From: Lepus europaeus | Taxonomy: Eukaryota > Chordata > Mammalia > Lagomorpha > Leporidae | Direction: 5' to 3' | DNA: 64,000 bases | NCBI RefSeq assembly: GCF_033115175.1 | Contig: NC_084850.1 | Span: forward strand, 1,859,024 to 1,923,023 | Shown: positions 23,901 through 34,060 of the stretch, in pieces | Layout: every line of letters starts with the position of its first letter | How positions within the stretch are numbered: the first letter of the stretch is position 1 | The notes under the pieces: model-generated | What the model was told of the DNA's origin: nothing | Databases searched by the model: none | Seen by the model: the letters and a program-made list of their open reading frames with translations, nothing else | Position numbers and translations under genes: made by a program

Positions 23901-26255
23901 GAAATACACTTCCTTGCTAGTAATAGTCCTTCCTATGAAACTGAACTGAGGGATTTTCAGTTCTTCAGTCATGTAGATGACATTCTCATTGTCTTCCCAG
24001 GATAATATGACATCTTCAACTGTGTAGCCATCTGGGAAGGGGAGAGAAACAGAGAGTCTCAGAAAATCAGGTAGATTTTATACAAGAGCAGTCTGAAACC
24101 AATGTATGATTGGAACTTGTAATTTCAGGAACTCCTTTATAGTTTTCCAAGTCTGGTCACAGAGGCGAAGGAGCATTTGTAATGAAAACTCTCACTTTGG
24201 AGTTACTTAACCAGGAAGGCAAGTGCAGCTGTGAGCTTCTAACCACTAGCTTGTGACCAATTTCTCAATGGCAAGGTACCATTTCTCAATAGAACTACTT
24301 GTGCCCCAAAGGCCACCTGCTTCCTGATTATCTATCTATCTATCTAAGATTATAGGTGGAAGGAGGGAGTAGAGGAGATATACTCTTCCTCTCACTGTCA
24401 ATTCTGCTTTTGGTTTCTGAATCACCACAAGCTCCAGGCAGGAAAGAAGGGGCTCTGAGGGAAATACATACAGCTCTCCACTTCCAGCTTGCAGGCTTGC
24501 TTGTCCATCGGGAATTTATGCAGATCCATAGAACAGGCTGCTGTAGTAGTGAGCCTGCAAAGGAAAAGGAAATGAAAAGTGAGTGTAGCCTGGATAAGCA
24601 ACAATTCCTGAAAAAATGGGAATAGTTACCTCAAGGATTGATCTACATATGGGGAGGAAAGAGGGAATTGGAATGTGACAAGGAAACCAAGAGTTCTGGC
24701 AAAATTGAGACAAAGAACAGATATATGGTCTGTCAGAATGGGAAGGGCTCTTGAGAAAACCAAATTCAGTGACAGAAGCAAATGGTGTGCTACACTGAAG
24801 TCTTTGGGGCACCAGATCAAACATGCATTTGCATAAATGCCAGATATGCAGGTCTCTGGGGAAACTGAGGAAGAGCAAAAAGCCAGTGGATTCCAGATGG
24901 ATGGGAGAGATTAACAGATCCATGGTGGGCTATATGTTGCATCCATATGAGGAGTCCAAAGAGGGGTCTTGAAGGAGCAGAGGAAGTAGAAGTGGGAAAG
25001 AGGATAACTATCATAGCTCTTTACTTCTTCAGCTGGGAGGCTCTGTCTCACCCTTCAGCCTGCTTGTCCCATCTGCTAACAATAGCCTAGTACATGTCCA
25101 TTATTGAAGCAATTTTTATTTTTTATACTGAATAGGTGTGTGTGTGTGTGTGTGCGTGTGTGTGTGTGTGAGGGTATCTCTCTCCCTTCTCTGAATCCTC
25201 CATGACACATTAATCAGTTAATGCCCCCCTTTTTTTTAACTTTTATTTAATGAATATAAATTTCCAGTGTACAGCTTATGGATTACAATGGTTTCCCCCT
25301 CCCATAACTTCCTTCCCACCCGCAACCCTCCCCTCTCTCGCTCCCTCTCCCCTTCTATTCACATCAAGATTCATTTTCAATTCTCTTTATATACAGAAGA
25401 TCAATTTAGTATAAAGATTTTAACAGTTTGCACCCACATAGAAACACAAAGTGAAACATACTGTTTGAGTACTAGTTATAGCATTAAATCACAATGTACA
25501 GTACATTAAGGACAGAGATCCCACATGAGGAGCAAGTGCACAGTGGCTCCTGTTGTTGACCCAACAAATTGACACTCTAGTTTATGGCGCCAGTAACCAC
25601 CCTAGGCTGTCGTCATGAGTTGCCAAGGCTATGGAAGCCTTCCAAGTTTGCCGACTCTGCTCATATTTAGACAAGTTCATAAAAGACAGGGTGAGGATAG
25701 TAACCAATGATCCTAAGAGTGGCATTAACCAGGCCTGAACAATTATACAGCATTAAGTGGGGAAGAGGACCATCAGTACACACAGGTTGGGAATAGAGCC
25801 ATTGGTGGTAGAGTAGAGGTTATGATTACAAAGGAATGAGGCCCAAGTGCGCTAGACAGGGTCTAGAACAAAGGACAGAGTCATTATTAGAGAAGCTAAG
25901 AAAGGTGCTGTCTAAGCTACAATTAAGTTTTCTGATTGAGAGGCAAATAGAACCTGATAGAAGGGGCTTGATAATAATCTGGTGGGCTTTAGGCCTTGTA
26001 AGTTAAGAGGCCCAGACCTATCTATCTCTTCCCATGGGGTATATCCTAAGGGAGGTGTGAACCTCCTAGGGGAAGGCACTCTGTTGACTTTCATTACTTA
26101 GCTGGCCTGGGAGGAGAGCTGGCTAGGTAAAGGCAGGTGGCATCTGAGGGTATCTCTCTCCCTTCTCTGAATCCTCCATGACACATTAATCAGTTAAGCC
26201 CCTTTTTAATTTTTTCAAAGATTTATTTATTTATTCAAAAGTCAGAGTTATACAG

Positions 26256-26305
<50 letters not shown>

Positions 26306-29300
26306 GTCTTTCATCTGCTGGTTCACTCCCCAATGGCTGGAGCTGTGCCGATCCGAAGCCAGGAGCCAGGAGCTTCTTCTGGGTTTCCCACTTGGGTGCA
26401 GGGACCCAAAGACTTGGACCATCTTCTATTGCTTTCCCAGGCCACAGCAGAGAGCTGGATCGGAAGTGGAGCAGCCGAGTCTCAAACTGGCTCCCATATG
26501 GCATGCCAGCGCTTCAGGCTAGGGTGTTAACCCGCTGTGCCACAGCATTGGCCCTAGTTAATGCCCTTTTTTTTTAAAAAATTTTTTTTTGACAGGCAGA
26601 GTGGACAGTGAGAGAGAGAGACAGAGAGAAAGGTCTTCCTTTTGCCGTTGGTTCACCCTCCAATGGCCGCCGCGGTTGGCGCGCTGCGGCCAGCGCACCG
26701 CGCTGATCCGATGGCAGGAGCCAGGGGCTTCTCCTGGTCTCCCATGGGGTGCAGGACCCAAGGACTTGGGCCATCCTCCACTGCACTCCCTGGCCACAGC
26801 AGAGAGCTGTCCTGGAAGAGGGGCAACTGGGACAGAATCCGGTGCCCCGACCGGGACTAGAACCCGGTGTGCAGGCGCCGCAAGGCGGAGGATTAGCCTA
26901 GTGATCTGCGGCGCCGGCTGTTACTGCCCTTTTTAAATGAAAAAAACATGACAAGTGACATGCTCCCTGCAAGCTTTGTTATTCTCTGACTCCAGAGTCT
27001 TGCCCTAATGGGAAAATGGGCTGAGAGAAGAGAGAAAGGAAAGAATTGAGCAAGAGCACCACCACAGAAAAGAACAATTAGGGCTGTACAATTCAGAGCT
27101 GAAGGGCTGGCGCTGCAGCTCGCTTGGCTAATCCTCTGCCTGCGGCGCTGGTTCTAGTCCCGGTTGGGGTGCTTGATTCTGTCCCAGTTGCCCCTCTTCC
27201 AGTCCAGCTCTCTGCTGTGGCCCAGGAAGGCAGTGGAGGATGGCCCAAGTGCTTGGGCCCTGCACCCGCATGGGAGACCAGGAGGAAGCACCTAGCTCCT
27301 GGCTTCGGGCTGGTGCAGTGCCAGCCATAGTGGCCATTTGGGGGGTGAACCAATGGACCAACAGATAGAAGACTTTTCTCTCTGTCTCTCTCTCTTTCAC
27401 TGTCTAACTCTGTCTGTCAAAAAAAAAAAAACCCAAAAAACAAAAAACAAAACAAAAAAAAAATTCAGAGCCGAATCTTGGTAGGTACATCTCAGAGGTG
27501 TGATCAGAGTTAAACTTATGTCGCAGGCTTATCTCTAGACATGCTCTGTAGGTGATGACACTAGAAGAGAGCATTCGTGACTGCTATGCTCTAAGCAGCA
27601 GTAGGGCATTCCAGTGTTCATGAGTTCTCTATGTATAAAAAGCCACAGACCTGCAACACACACACCTGCATCACCCTGCTCTCCCATCTACTGGCTTGCT
27701 TGCATGAGTGTAAATGACCAAGGGCAGAGACTGAGGCAGGGTTCATGTGTCTTCCTCCGTCACTTCATGAAAGAGATAAGACATGGAGCTGAAGAACAGA
27801 TGAATACAATGATAAGGGCAGGGAGAGGTCTTTCAGTCAAGGGAATAAGAAGATTCCTTGACCAAAAGGGCATTTGAGTTAGGGATTAAAGGGTGGGCAG
27901 GGTTTCAATTCATGGAAAGCAGGGAAAGGGCCACCTTAGACAGAATGAATAGCAGAATCAAAGATGTAGGAACATGACAGCCAAGGGTATCTGTAGGAAA
28001 TTTGTAAAGTAAGGTGGGGGGCCTGCTCTGTGTTTCCCTTAGAAGGTGTTTGTGGGGTACTTGTTAAGAAGAAGGAAGTCAGCCAGGAGAGCCCAAGGAT
28101 CCTAAGGGGACTCACCGGATGCCATACTGCACTGTTCCATCTGGGTGAAGCTGAAACACTCGATTTTCCACAGTCACATCATGCACGAAAGCATCCTTGC
28201 TATTCAGAAAGTAGCAGTCAGGGACCCAAAATTTCTCATGCATCCGATAGTCTAGGGTCAGGTTCAGATTGGTCTCAGAGTATGCTAAGCGTGAATCCTT
28301 CCAGGTCTGATGAAAAAACATTGTGACTGTATAGTCCTAGGGAGAGAAAGGCAAATCCCATTTGTAAATTATGTTGTCCAGTTCTCTCTCTCTCTCTCGT
28401 GTGTGTGTGTATGTGTGCATACGTGTGCAAGTGTATGGAATATATCATAAATATAGAAGAGTGTATGAAATATATACATGCTGAAAAGAAAAATAAAATC
28501 AACTTCATGTAATTAAAATCTAGGTTAAGAAACAGATTACAGATAATTTTCAGTTGTCATGTGTTCTTTCCAGAACATATATCTCTCCCCATAGCAATAA
28601 CCATTATCCTAGATTTTATTATAATAATCCCTTTGCATTTTTAGGATTTTATCATCTACATACACATTTCTAGAAAGCATATTGCTTAGTCGGATCTATG
28701 TTTTGAGTTTATCTGCATGAAATCATACTGTATTTATCTATAATTTTCTTTCACTCAACACTGTATTAGTGAGATTAATTTAGATTGTGTAATGATAATT
28801 TGTTCACTTGCATTGGTGGATAACAGTCTAATATAAGAGTATGTCATGCATATTATCATGTGAATGAACCATACATACTACAACTTTGATGAAGTAAAAA
28901 TGACAAGGTTTTAAGAGTGTCAATTTGTTAAGTCAACAACAGGAGTCACTGTGCACTTACTCCTCATGTAGGATCTCTGTCCTTAATGTGCTGTACATTG
29001 TGATTTAATGCTATAACTGGTACTCAAACAGTATTTTTCACTTTGTGTTTCGGTGTGGGTGCAAACTATTAAAATCTTTACTTAATATATACTAAATCAA
29101 TCTTCTGTATATAAAGAGAATTGAAAATGAATCGTGATGTGAATGGAAGGGGAGAGAGAGCGGGGGGTTGGAGGGAAGTTTTTTTTTTGGGGGGGGGAAA
29201 CCATTGTAATCCATAAGCTGTACTTTGGATATTATATTCATTAAATAAAAGTTAAAAAAAATGACAAGGTTTTAAGAGCCAAGAGCAGGTGAGGGTTCCC

Positions 29301-32300
29301 AGCACTTCTGACCTGCCAACACTGGAATTGTCTGACTTTTGATTTTTGCCAATCTGGTTAGTAGTAACAGGTTCTCACTGTGGTTTTATTTTGCTTTTCA
29401 CTGATTACTAACAAGATCAAACATCTTTTCATATGTTTACTTGCTATTTAGTCTTCTTTACAAAAGTTGTATTCCTGTTCACATTTTACAATGATTTTTC
29501 TGTTTGTTTTAAAAATATTCTTCTTATTAATTCAAAGGAATTATGTATATACTATCAGTGCTTTGTGCTGTAAATATCTTAGTGTACTATGAATTACTGT
29601 TTCACACTTGTTATAGTGGTTTTGTTTGTTTTGCAAAAACAGAAGTTCCAGAGTTTTGCTAAGCAGAATTTTAACATAGCTGAAGTAACTAGTACTAATT
29701 TTTATGATTTGTGATTTATATGTCCTTTTAAAGAAGCCCTACATACTTCAAGACACAAATACAGTATCCTATACTATCTTAAAAGCTTCATAAGCCTTTC
29801 ACCTTTAAGTCTATAATCCATCCGGAACTGAGTTTCTTAATATGATCTGAAGGTTCAATTGATTTTATTTTTTTCTTATTCCTGAGGGGTTGTAGTTTGC
29901 AAAACCTATCCTGTTACTCTGTGTGAGTTCTGTTACAGGTCAGAACAAGTAGAGATGATTTATGACCCCGTTCCTTGTACCATGTCCTCTGTCCCCGCCC
30001 CATGGCTAGAACTGACACACTTACCGTGTTTATTTCTGAGATCTGTTCAATGCTGGAGACATAGATAGATATTCTGATGGGCACAGGGTCACCTATAATA
30101 CAAGAAGACACTATTACATTAAGGAAAAGAAGAAGGTTAAGAGCACAGACTCTGGAGCCAGACTTCCTGGGTTTGAACCTGTTTTGACACTTGTTAGTTG
30201 TGTGATCTTGACTAAGTTACCCAACCTCTCTGAGCCTTAGGTTCCTCATGGGACAAATTGGGATAATAATAGCACTGATCTCATGGTTAATTCAGGTCAA
30301 GTACTTAAGGGCCCATGATATGCTAAAAGGAAGGGATCAGGGCAAAATAAAAAGAAAATAAGGATGAAGCACATTTTTCTGTTTCCTGATAAAAACTGGA
30401 AAGGAATGATCCCAAAAAACGCAGATTCATGATGGAGTGGTTGAATGTTTGTGTGAGGATATGAGTGAATGTATGAGCATGTTTGTGCAAGTTCATACGA
30501 GCGTGTCTGTGTGTGAGTGACTCTATGAACTGTACATATGAGTGTATGAGCATGTTCATGTGTACACAAGAATTTGCGAATGTTAATGCACAGGTGAATG
30601 TCAGTGTATGTGAGCATGTTTGTGTGACCAAATGTGTTGTATGGAACTAAATGTGTGTGTATACATGGGTGTAGGTATTCTGCAGTGTGGGAGTGAGTGT
30701 ATGAGTGTGTTCAAGTGCAACACATGAGGATGTCAAGTGTGAGAGAGTGAATGTGTGACTATATGTGAGTGTATGTTCATGTACAAGTGAATGTGTGAGC
30801 AAATGTATGTTTTTGAGTTTGTTTCTATATATGAATATGTGAGTGCATGTGTATGTGAGCATATCTCTGCATATGAGTGAATTTGTATATTTTCACATGT
30901 GAATGAATACATGGACATGCTTGTGTGTTTCACTGTGTTCTATGGGAGAAATGTGCAAGCACATCCTCAATTTTGAGCTCGTTGGAAGGACAACTGCTCA
31001 GGGCACAAAGAATGTATCAACTAGAAAGGCATGTGTCCTCCCTAGAGATGGAGCAGACATGGCTGAGAATCATAGTCCGCCATGTCCTGCACACTCCTTT
31101 CTGTGCTTAGTCCTTCTCAGCCACAACCAGCGAAGAGGGTTTGCAGAGGGCAGAAGCATTCTTGCACACGAAGGGAGAGAAGTGGTTTGAAATTCCAGGG
31201 GTAGAGCAGGGTGAGGGTTGGGAGCCTTGCAGTCTTGGCAGGGTCCACAAGGCGTGATGTGGAGGACAGTAGTAGAGTCTGAGGAGTGCCACTGGTCAGT
31301 GAACAGGGTGTGGCTAGTTCACCGTGTCTCAGCTCTTTGCCACCTAACACAAAGGCCTCTAGTGTCCAGATGTGGCTTACCTCCAAAATTTGGTCTCAGA
31401 CGGACATCGTATTTCGACAGCACCCTGTCCAAAATCTTTTGAACCACAGCTTCATTTGCACAATTTTTGCTGAAATACAGAAGTCATCAGTAAATGCTGC
31501 TTGACATGTGGCCAATTTTCTGGTGGTTCACTTGCAAGGGTCTTACCCTTAGTACATATGTAGACATGTCCAGTCATATGTGTACACACTCTCTCCCCTC
31601 TTCATCCTTCCCCATGGTGAGTCAGCCAGAAGCGCAGCAATGACGCAGGCTTCTCTTCCCATCCCCCTTGCCAGCTCTTATCCAGAGGGTGGGGCAACAA
31701 AGGCTGGATCCCTGTTACTAGGCAAGATTGGGGTGGAGGAGGGGGAGAGGTGGTAGGGAAGGGGCAAGTTATAGCCCTCAGAAAATTGCATTGCTTCAAT
31801 AACTTAAGGAGCCCCACCTTGAGATCAGCCTGGACACTGTTCCTAGTTTGGGGAAGGGGGTCCTCCTAACAGGGGTATCTGATCACCCCAGGGAAAAGCC
31901 ATCTTCCACTCTCACTACCCTCCTGGGCTGAGCCAATGTTCTCCAGCTCAAAGTCACATTTCCTCTACCTGAGCTGTGCATTTTGTTGTCACATTTATGT
32001 CAACCTTGATTTTGAATATCTTTGCTTTTAAGATTTGGCATATGGCATATGACACAGAGACACACTCTTGTTCATGTAGCAGAGATTTATGACCCTCCTG
32101 ATTTAAGTCATTTCAGATTCTTGGGGCTTATAGCTGTCTTCAAAAAGACATCTTTTCCGGGAGCAGGCATTTCTCTTACTAAGTAAGCATGTGCTTCCAG
32201 CCTGGAAATGTCTTGGGTGATCACATGTAAGTGGACCCAGGTCAGTTGTGCAGAGAGCTGACTTTTCTAGTGGTCTCTGATCTGTTCACTCAATTCTCCT

Positions 32301-33550
32301 AGACCTTCAGTGGTGCTCTTCCCCCCAAAAGGGTTTGTAAATGAGAGCAGGCTGTTGGCATCATTGTGACTCCTGAGATCTTTGACGCATTGCCCAGGAA
32401 TATCAGTCCCTGGAAACCTGTGTGTGTGTGCGTGTGTGTGTGTTCATTGGCGTAGTCTTTATGTTGGGTTGAAGCCATTGCAGAGCTGTCTGCTGGAACC
32501 TTCCAAAGACTCCCTCCTCCTTTATATGCATACATGTTGATTTCTGATTTTACATTTAAAAATTATTCCTGATGATTTTAATCACACGATTTCATTTTCA
32601 AACATTCTAAAACACACACACACACACACAAATTATTCCTAAATTAAATAAGTGCATTCCTGCCTATTTCTGATCACACATTCCCCATGTGCCCCATACA
32701 CATTTCTGTATTATCTACATGTATGCAAAGGCTGAGTGTTTAAATTCTTCCAGATAGTCACAGACCCAAAAAACTTGAAATCAAACAGTACAAATATTTG
32801 AATCTTCAAATCTTTTCAGAGGAGTAAATACAAAAGTGTACCTATCCCAGGGTATAGGCTTATACAGCCACCGACCACACTGTTTGGGCTCTGATTAGGT
32901 TGAGTTAATAATAATTTCTATCTGCCGCATTGGAAAGTCTCACCGCTCAACACAGTCAGGCACATACGAGTGCGTGAGCCTTCAGGAACAGACTAAAATC
33001 CGGACTCAAACAGGTGTCTCTCCTGTATCTGTTTTGTGAATTGACCATCACTTTCTACCCTCTCCCCCATCTAATCTCACGTTACAGGGAAAACTGCCCT
33101 GGACCTTAGTCCTTACTGGGGTGAGTCCCCTCAACGCCCCCTCAACCACTCAGCCACTGCAGTTGGACCATAAGTGGGGCACAGTCGGGCGCTGCAGTTA
33201 CAGGTGGGCTGAAGCACAAAGCTGTATCTCAACTGGCTGCCCCCACTCCCACTCCATCCCCTCTGAGGGCAAGCAGACAGGGGCCATGAGCTTGGGCTCG
33301 GTGAGCCCGGGTCGAGTCCCGCTGGCCCACCGGTCCACTCTCTCCAACGGGCTAGAGGCCGTCTTCCCGCCCCCACTCCCGCCATTCCTGTTCTGGCTTA
33401 CCAATAGAAGAGGTCCAGGACGACTTGGGGCATGGTGGAGGGGAGCTCGAAGTGGGATTTCGGCATGGGGCTGGGGCTGTTGCTTTCCGCGAGCCAGGTC
33501 TTGATGAGCAGTAGGAGCACAGCGGCCCGCAGCATGCCTCGGATACCCAT
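20194..33550 (-). CDS. GABRQ: GABA-A receptor subunit theta, complete nine-exon coding region
   Basis: Pentameric ligand-gated chloride channel subunit of the Cys-loop superfamily, acting in the neuronal plasma membrane. Coding exons: 33550-33402, 31469-31381, 30092-30025, 28336-28116, 24554-24472, 24031-23894, 23322-23170, 21934-21678, 20949-20194. They total 1914 bases (637 codons plus stop; human theta is about 632 residues). All introns are GT-AG and the phases close. The protein shows a signal peptide (1-~22, [10 protein letters not shown] start as in human theta), an extracellular ligand domain, a Cys-loop (C183 and C197, 13 residues apart), TM1 (~268-289), TM2 (~296-318), TM3 (~328-350), a very long acidic Ser-rich cytoplasmic loop (351-614) and TM4 (615-637). 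The N-terminus and the long loop identify theta rather than the linked epsilon subunit. No disabling change is seen. Confidence 0.97.
20725..20886 (-). repeat. 54-bp x3 coding repeat in GABRQ exon 9
   Basis: Three consecutive 18-codon units begin [16 protein letters not shown] and LATGERLS and end SEQAQ, GWAQ and SEQAR. All are in frame within the cytoplasmic loop. Confidence 0.85.
21678..21934 (-). CDS. GABRQ: GABRQ coding exon 8 (TM2-TM3)
   Basis: Acceptor TTTGTAG, donor GTTTGA (weak). It encodes codons 301-386: the pore helix [21 protein letters not shown]3, and an Arg/His-rich stretch at the start of the cytoplasmic loop. Confidence 0.96.
22470..22900 (+). repeat. L2-like LINE in GABRQ intron
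   Basis: Diverged sequence with typical L2 3' phrases ('cagctatttcttcctctgggaaatgc', 'tgcctcctgtaagtcctt'). It lies in the intron between exons 7 and 8. Confidence 0.5.
23170..23322 (-). CDS. GABRQ: GABRQ coding exon 7 (TM1 and start of TM2)
   Basis: Acceptor CTTCCAG, donor GTAGGT. It encodes codons 250-301 with [20 protein letters not shown] and the TM1 helix, ending in ARVTIG at the start of the pore-lining TM2. Confidence 0.97.
23894..24031 (-). CDS. GABRQ: GABRQ coding exon 6
   Basis: Acceptor CTTCCCAG, donor GTTGGT (weak at +3). It encodes codons 204-250 ([33 protein letters not shown]), the end of the ligand domain before TM1. Confidence 0.95.
24332..24349. repeat. Short (TATC)n microsatellite
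   Basis: About four units of TATC in the intron between exons 5 and 6. Confidence 0.6.
24472..24554 (-). CDS. GABRQ: GABRQ coding exon 5 (Cys-loop)
   Basis: Acceptor CTTTGCAG, donor GTATGT. It encodes codons 176-204, including the signature Cys-loop [15 protein letters not shown]. Confidence 0.97.
25136..25170. repeat. (GT)n microsatellite
   Basis: A GT run with one GC interruption, directly upstream of the duplicated 53-bp target of the neighbouring L1. Confidence 0.9.
25222..26144 (-). mobile_element. Lagomorph L1 3' end, antisense, with 53-bp TSD
   Basis: It begins with a poly(T) and 'ttttatttaatgaatataaatt', the reverse of the lagomorph L1 3' end, followed by the C-rich 3' UTR. It is flanked by an identical 53-base direct repeat at 25169-25221 and 26145-26197. 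Similar internal sequence occurs at 58.0-58.9 kb. It lies in the GABRQ intron between exons 4 and 5, in the gene's own orientation. Confidence 0.9.
26208..26555 (-). mobile_element. C-SINE, antisense
   Basis: 'caaagatttatttatttattc', a CA/GA-rich block, 'cccaggccacagcagagagctgg' and 'gtgccacagcattggccct'. It is flanked by copies of agttaa(t)gccc-T(n) at 26193-26207 and 26556-26575. Confidence 0.92.
26576..26919 (-). mobile_element. C-SINE, antisense, young GC-rich subfamily
   Basis: Reversed copy rich in CpG ('ccgaccgggactagaacccgg', 'gatctgcggcgccggc'). It is flanked by gttaatgccc-T(n) (26557-26575) and gttactgcccttttt (26920-26934). The GC-rich head and preserved CpGs suggest recent insertion. 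Confidence 0.92.
27104..27461 (+). mobile_element. C-SINE, sense, with target-site duplication
   Basis: From 'gggctggcgctgcagctcgc' to a CT tract and a long A-rich tail. It is flanked by aattcagagctgaa (27090-27103) and aattcagagccgaa (27462-27475), a 14-bp duplication with one mismatch. Confidence 0.93.
27700..28000. repeat. Possible old interspersed repeat
   Basis: Phrases such as 'gagaggtctttcagtcaaggg' and 'gaatgaatagcagaatcaaag' resemble old eutherian LINE sequence. This is weak. Confidence 0.2.
28116..28336 (-). CDS. GABRQ: GABRQ coding exon 4
   Basis: Acceptor CTCCCTAG, donor GTGAGT. It encodes codons 103-176 with [19 protein letters not shown] and [12 protein letters not shown], the conserved core of the Cys-loop receptor extracellular domain. 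NLT is a possible N-glycosylation site. Confidence 0.97.
28520..28895 (-). repeat. Old L1 3' portion, antisense
   Basis: AT-rich sequence with 'catgaaatcatactgtatttatctataattttctttcactcaac'-type wording, typical of the reverse of old L1 3' ends. Limits are approximate. Confidence 0.5.
28918..29256 (+). mobile_element. Lagomorph L1 3' end, sense, with 22-bp TSD
   Basis: The direct repeat aaaaatgacaaggttttaagag lies at 28896-28917 and 29257-29278. The insert holds only the L1 3' UTR with its G-rich stretch and the terminal 'attcattaaataaaagtt' plus A tail. It interrupts an older L1. Confidence 0.92.
29280..29900 (-). repeat. Old L1, antisense (continuation)
   Basis: 'gccaatctggttagtagtaacaggttctcac' and 'catcttttcatatgtttacttgc' resemble the reverse of an old L1 3' portion. 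Probably the same copy as 28520-28895. Confidence 0.5.
30025..30092 (-). CDS. GABRQ: GABRQ coding exon 3
   Basis: Acceptor TATTATAG, donor GTAAGT. It encodes codons 80-102 ([20 protein letters not shown]), a beta strand of the ligand domain. It is too short to be found by open-frame length alone. Confidence 0.95.
30128..30300 (+). repeat. MIR SINE
   Basis: Classic MIR wording: 'agcacagactctggagccaga', 'cctgggtttgaacctg', 'gtgtgatcttgactaagttac' and 'ctctgagccttaggttcctcat'. Confidence 0.88.
30430..30930. repeat. TG-rich degenerate minisatellite
   Basis: About 500 bp of 'gtgagtgtatgagtgtg'-like sequence with purine/pyrimidine alternation in GABRQ intron 2, close to exon 2. No strict unit length. 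Confidence 0.75.
31381..31469 (-). CDS. GABRQ: GABRQ coding exon 2
   Basis: Acceptor ATTTCAG at 31470, donor GTAAGC at 31380. It encodes codons 50-80 ([19 protein letters not shown]...), the start of the mature extracellular domain. Confidence 0.95.
32419..32442. repeat. (GT)n microsatellite
   Basis: A GT run with one C interruption in GABRQ intron 1. Confidence 0.85.
32611..32630. repeat. (CA)n microsatellite
   Basis: A pure CA run of about 20 bases in GABRQ intron 1. Confidence 0.85.
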
Positions 33551-34060
33551 GGCTGCGGTTCTCTAGGGGCTGGAGGGCGTGGGAGACAGCTGCGGACAGC
33601 AGGGAAAAGGCACTAAGTTGGGCGGGGAGCGTGCGTGAGGGGCGGGGGCGAGGATGGCTAGCTTTTCAGCAAAAAGTCGTCTCAAAGCAGACAGCAGCTA
33701 GGGCACAAAGAACCCGAAGCTCAGAGCCCAGGGGAAGCAGCCACACAACAGCTCTACACGAAGCAGCGGTCCCCCGGGACGCGCCTGGCAGCTGCGAGGT
33801 GCGCTCGGTCAGCCGCCGCTCTTGGCTGCGACTGGGCACTGAGGCGGACGCACGACTGGCTCCGCCCACTCCGACGACAGCACTGGTCCAGCCAATCGAG
33901 TAGGTGCCAGGAGCCACACAAAAAGGCGCGCGCTCCAGTCTCCGCCCGCAGTCTGCGCGCCGCCCGGCCCTCCGCCCCTTCAGGTTTCTGCAGTCGTCGC
34001 CCGGCCAGCTGCTGCCACAGACAGGGGCGGGGCCGCATGGGGCGGGCCAGAGAGACGGAG
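33286..34060 (-). promoter_or_regulatory. GABRQ: CpG-island promoter of GABRQ
   Basis: Dense CpG and high G+C begin inside coding exon 1 and extend upstream. GC boxes (ggggcggggg near 33640, ggggcggggcc near 34024) are present and no TATA box is obvious. This is the only strong CpG island in the window outside the young provirus. Start site not resolvable by eye. Confidence 0.8.
33402..33550 (-). CDS. GABRQ: GABRQ coding exon 1 (signal peptide)
   Basis: ATG at 33550-33548. It encodes residues 1-49 plus two bases of codon 50, including a hydrophobic leader ([13 protein letters not shown]). The donor is GTAAGC at 33401. It lies inside the CpG island. Confidence 0.95.

Larger units (their letters stand above)
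31470..33285. other. GABRQ intron 1
   Basis: No exon seen. It contains GT and CA microsatellites at about 32419-32442 and 32611-32630. Confidence 0.6.

Noticed and set aside
25136-26320. Tandem CA/GA and GT runs considered as CRISPR-like or satellite arrays
   Set aside because: Simple microsatellites in a eukaryotic genome; no spaced identical repeats.
26231-26936. Open frames of 60-115 codons on both strands
   Set aside because: They fall wholly inside two C-SINE copies.
30297-30933. His/Thr/Ser-rich open frames
   Set aside because: Translation of the TG-rich simple block.
20194-33550. Assignment to GABRE (epsilon), also an X-linked neighbour
   Set aside because: The leader, the long Ser-rich loop with an 18-residue repeat and the YHIY C-terminus are those of theta, not epsilon.
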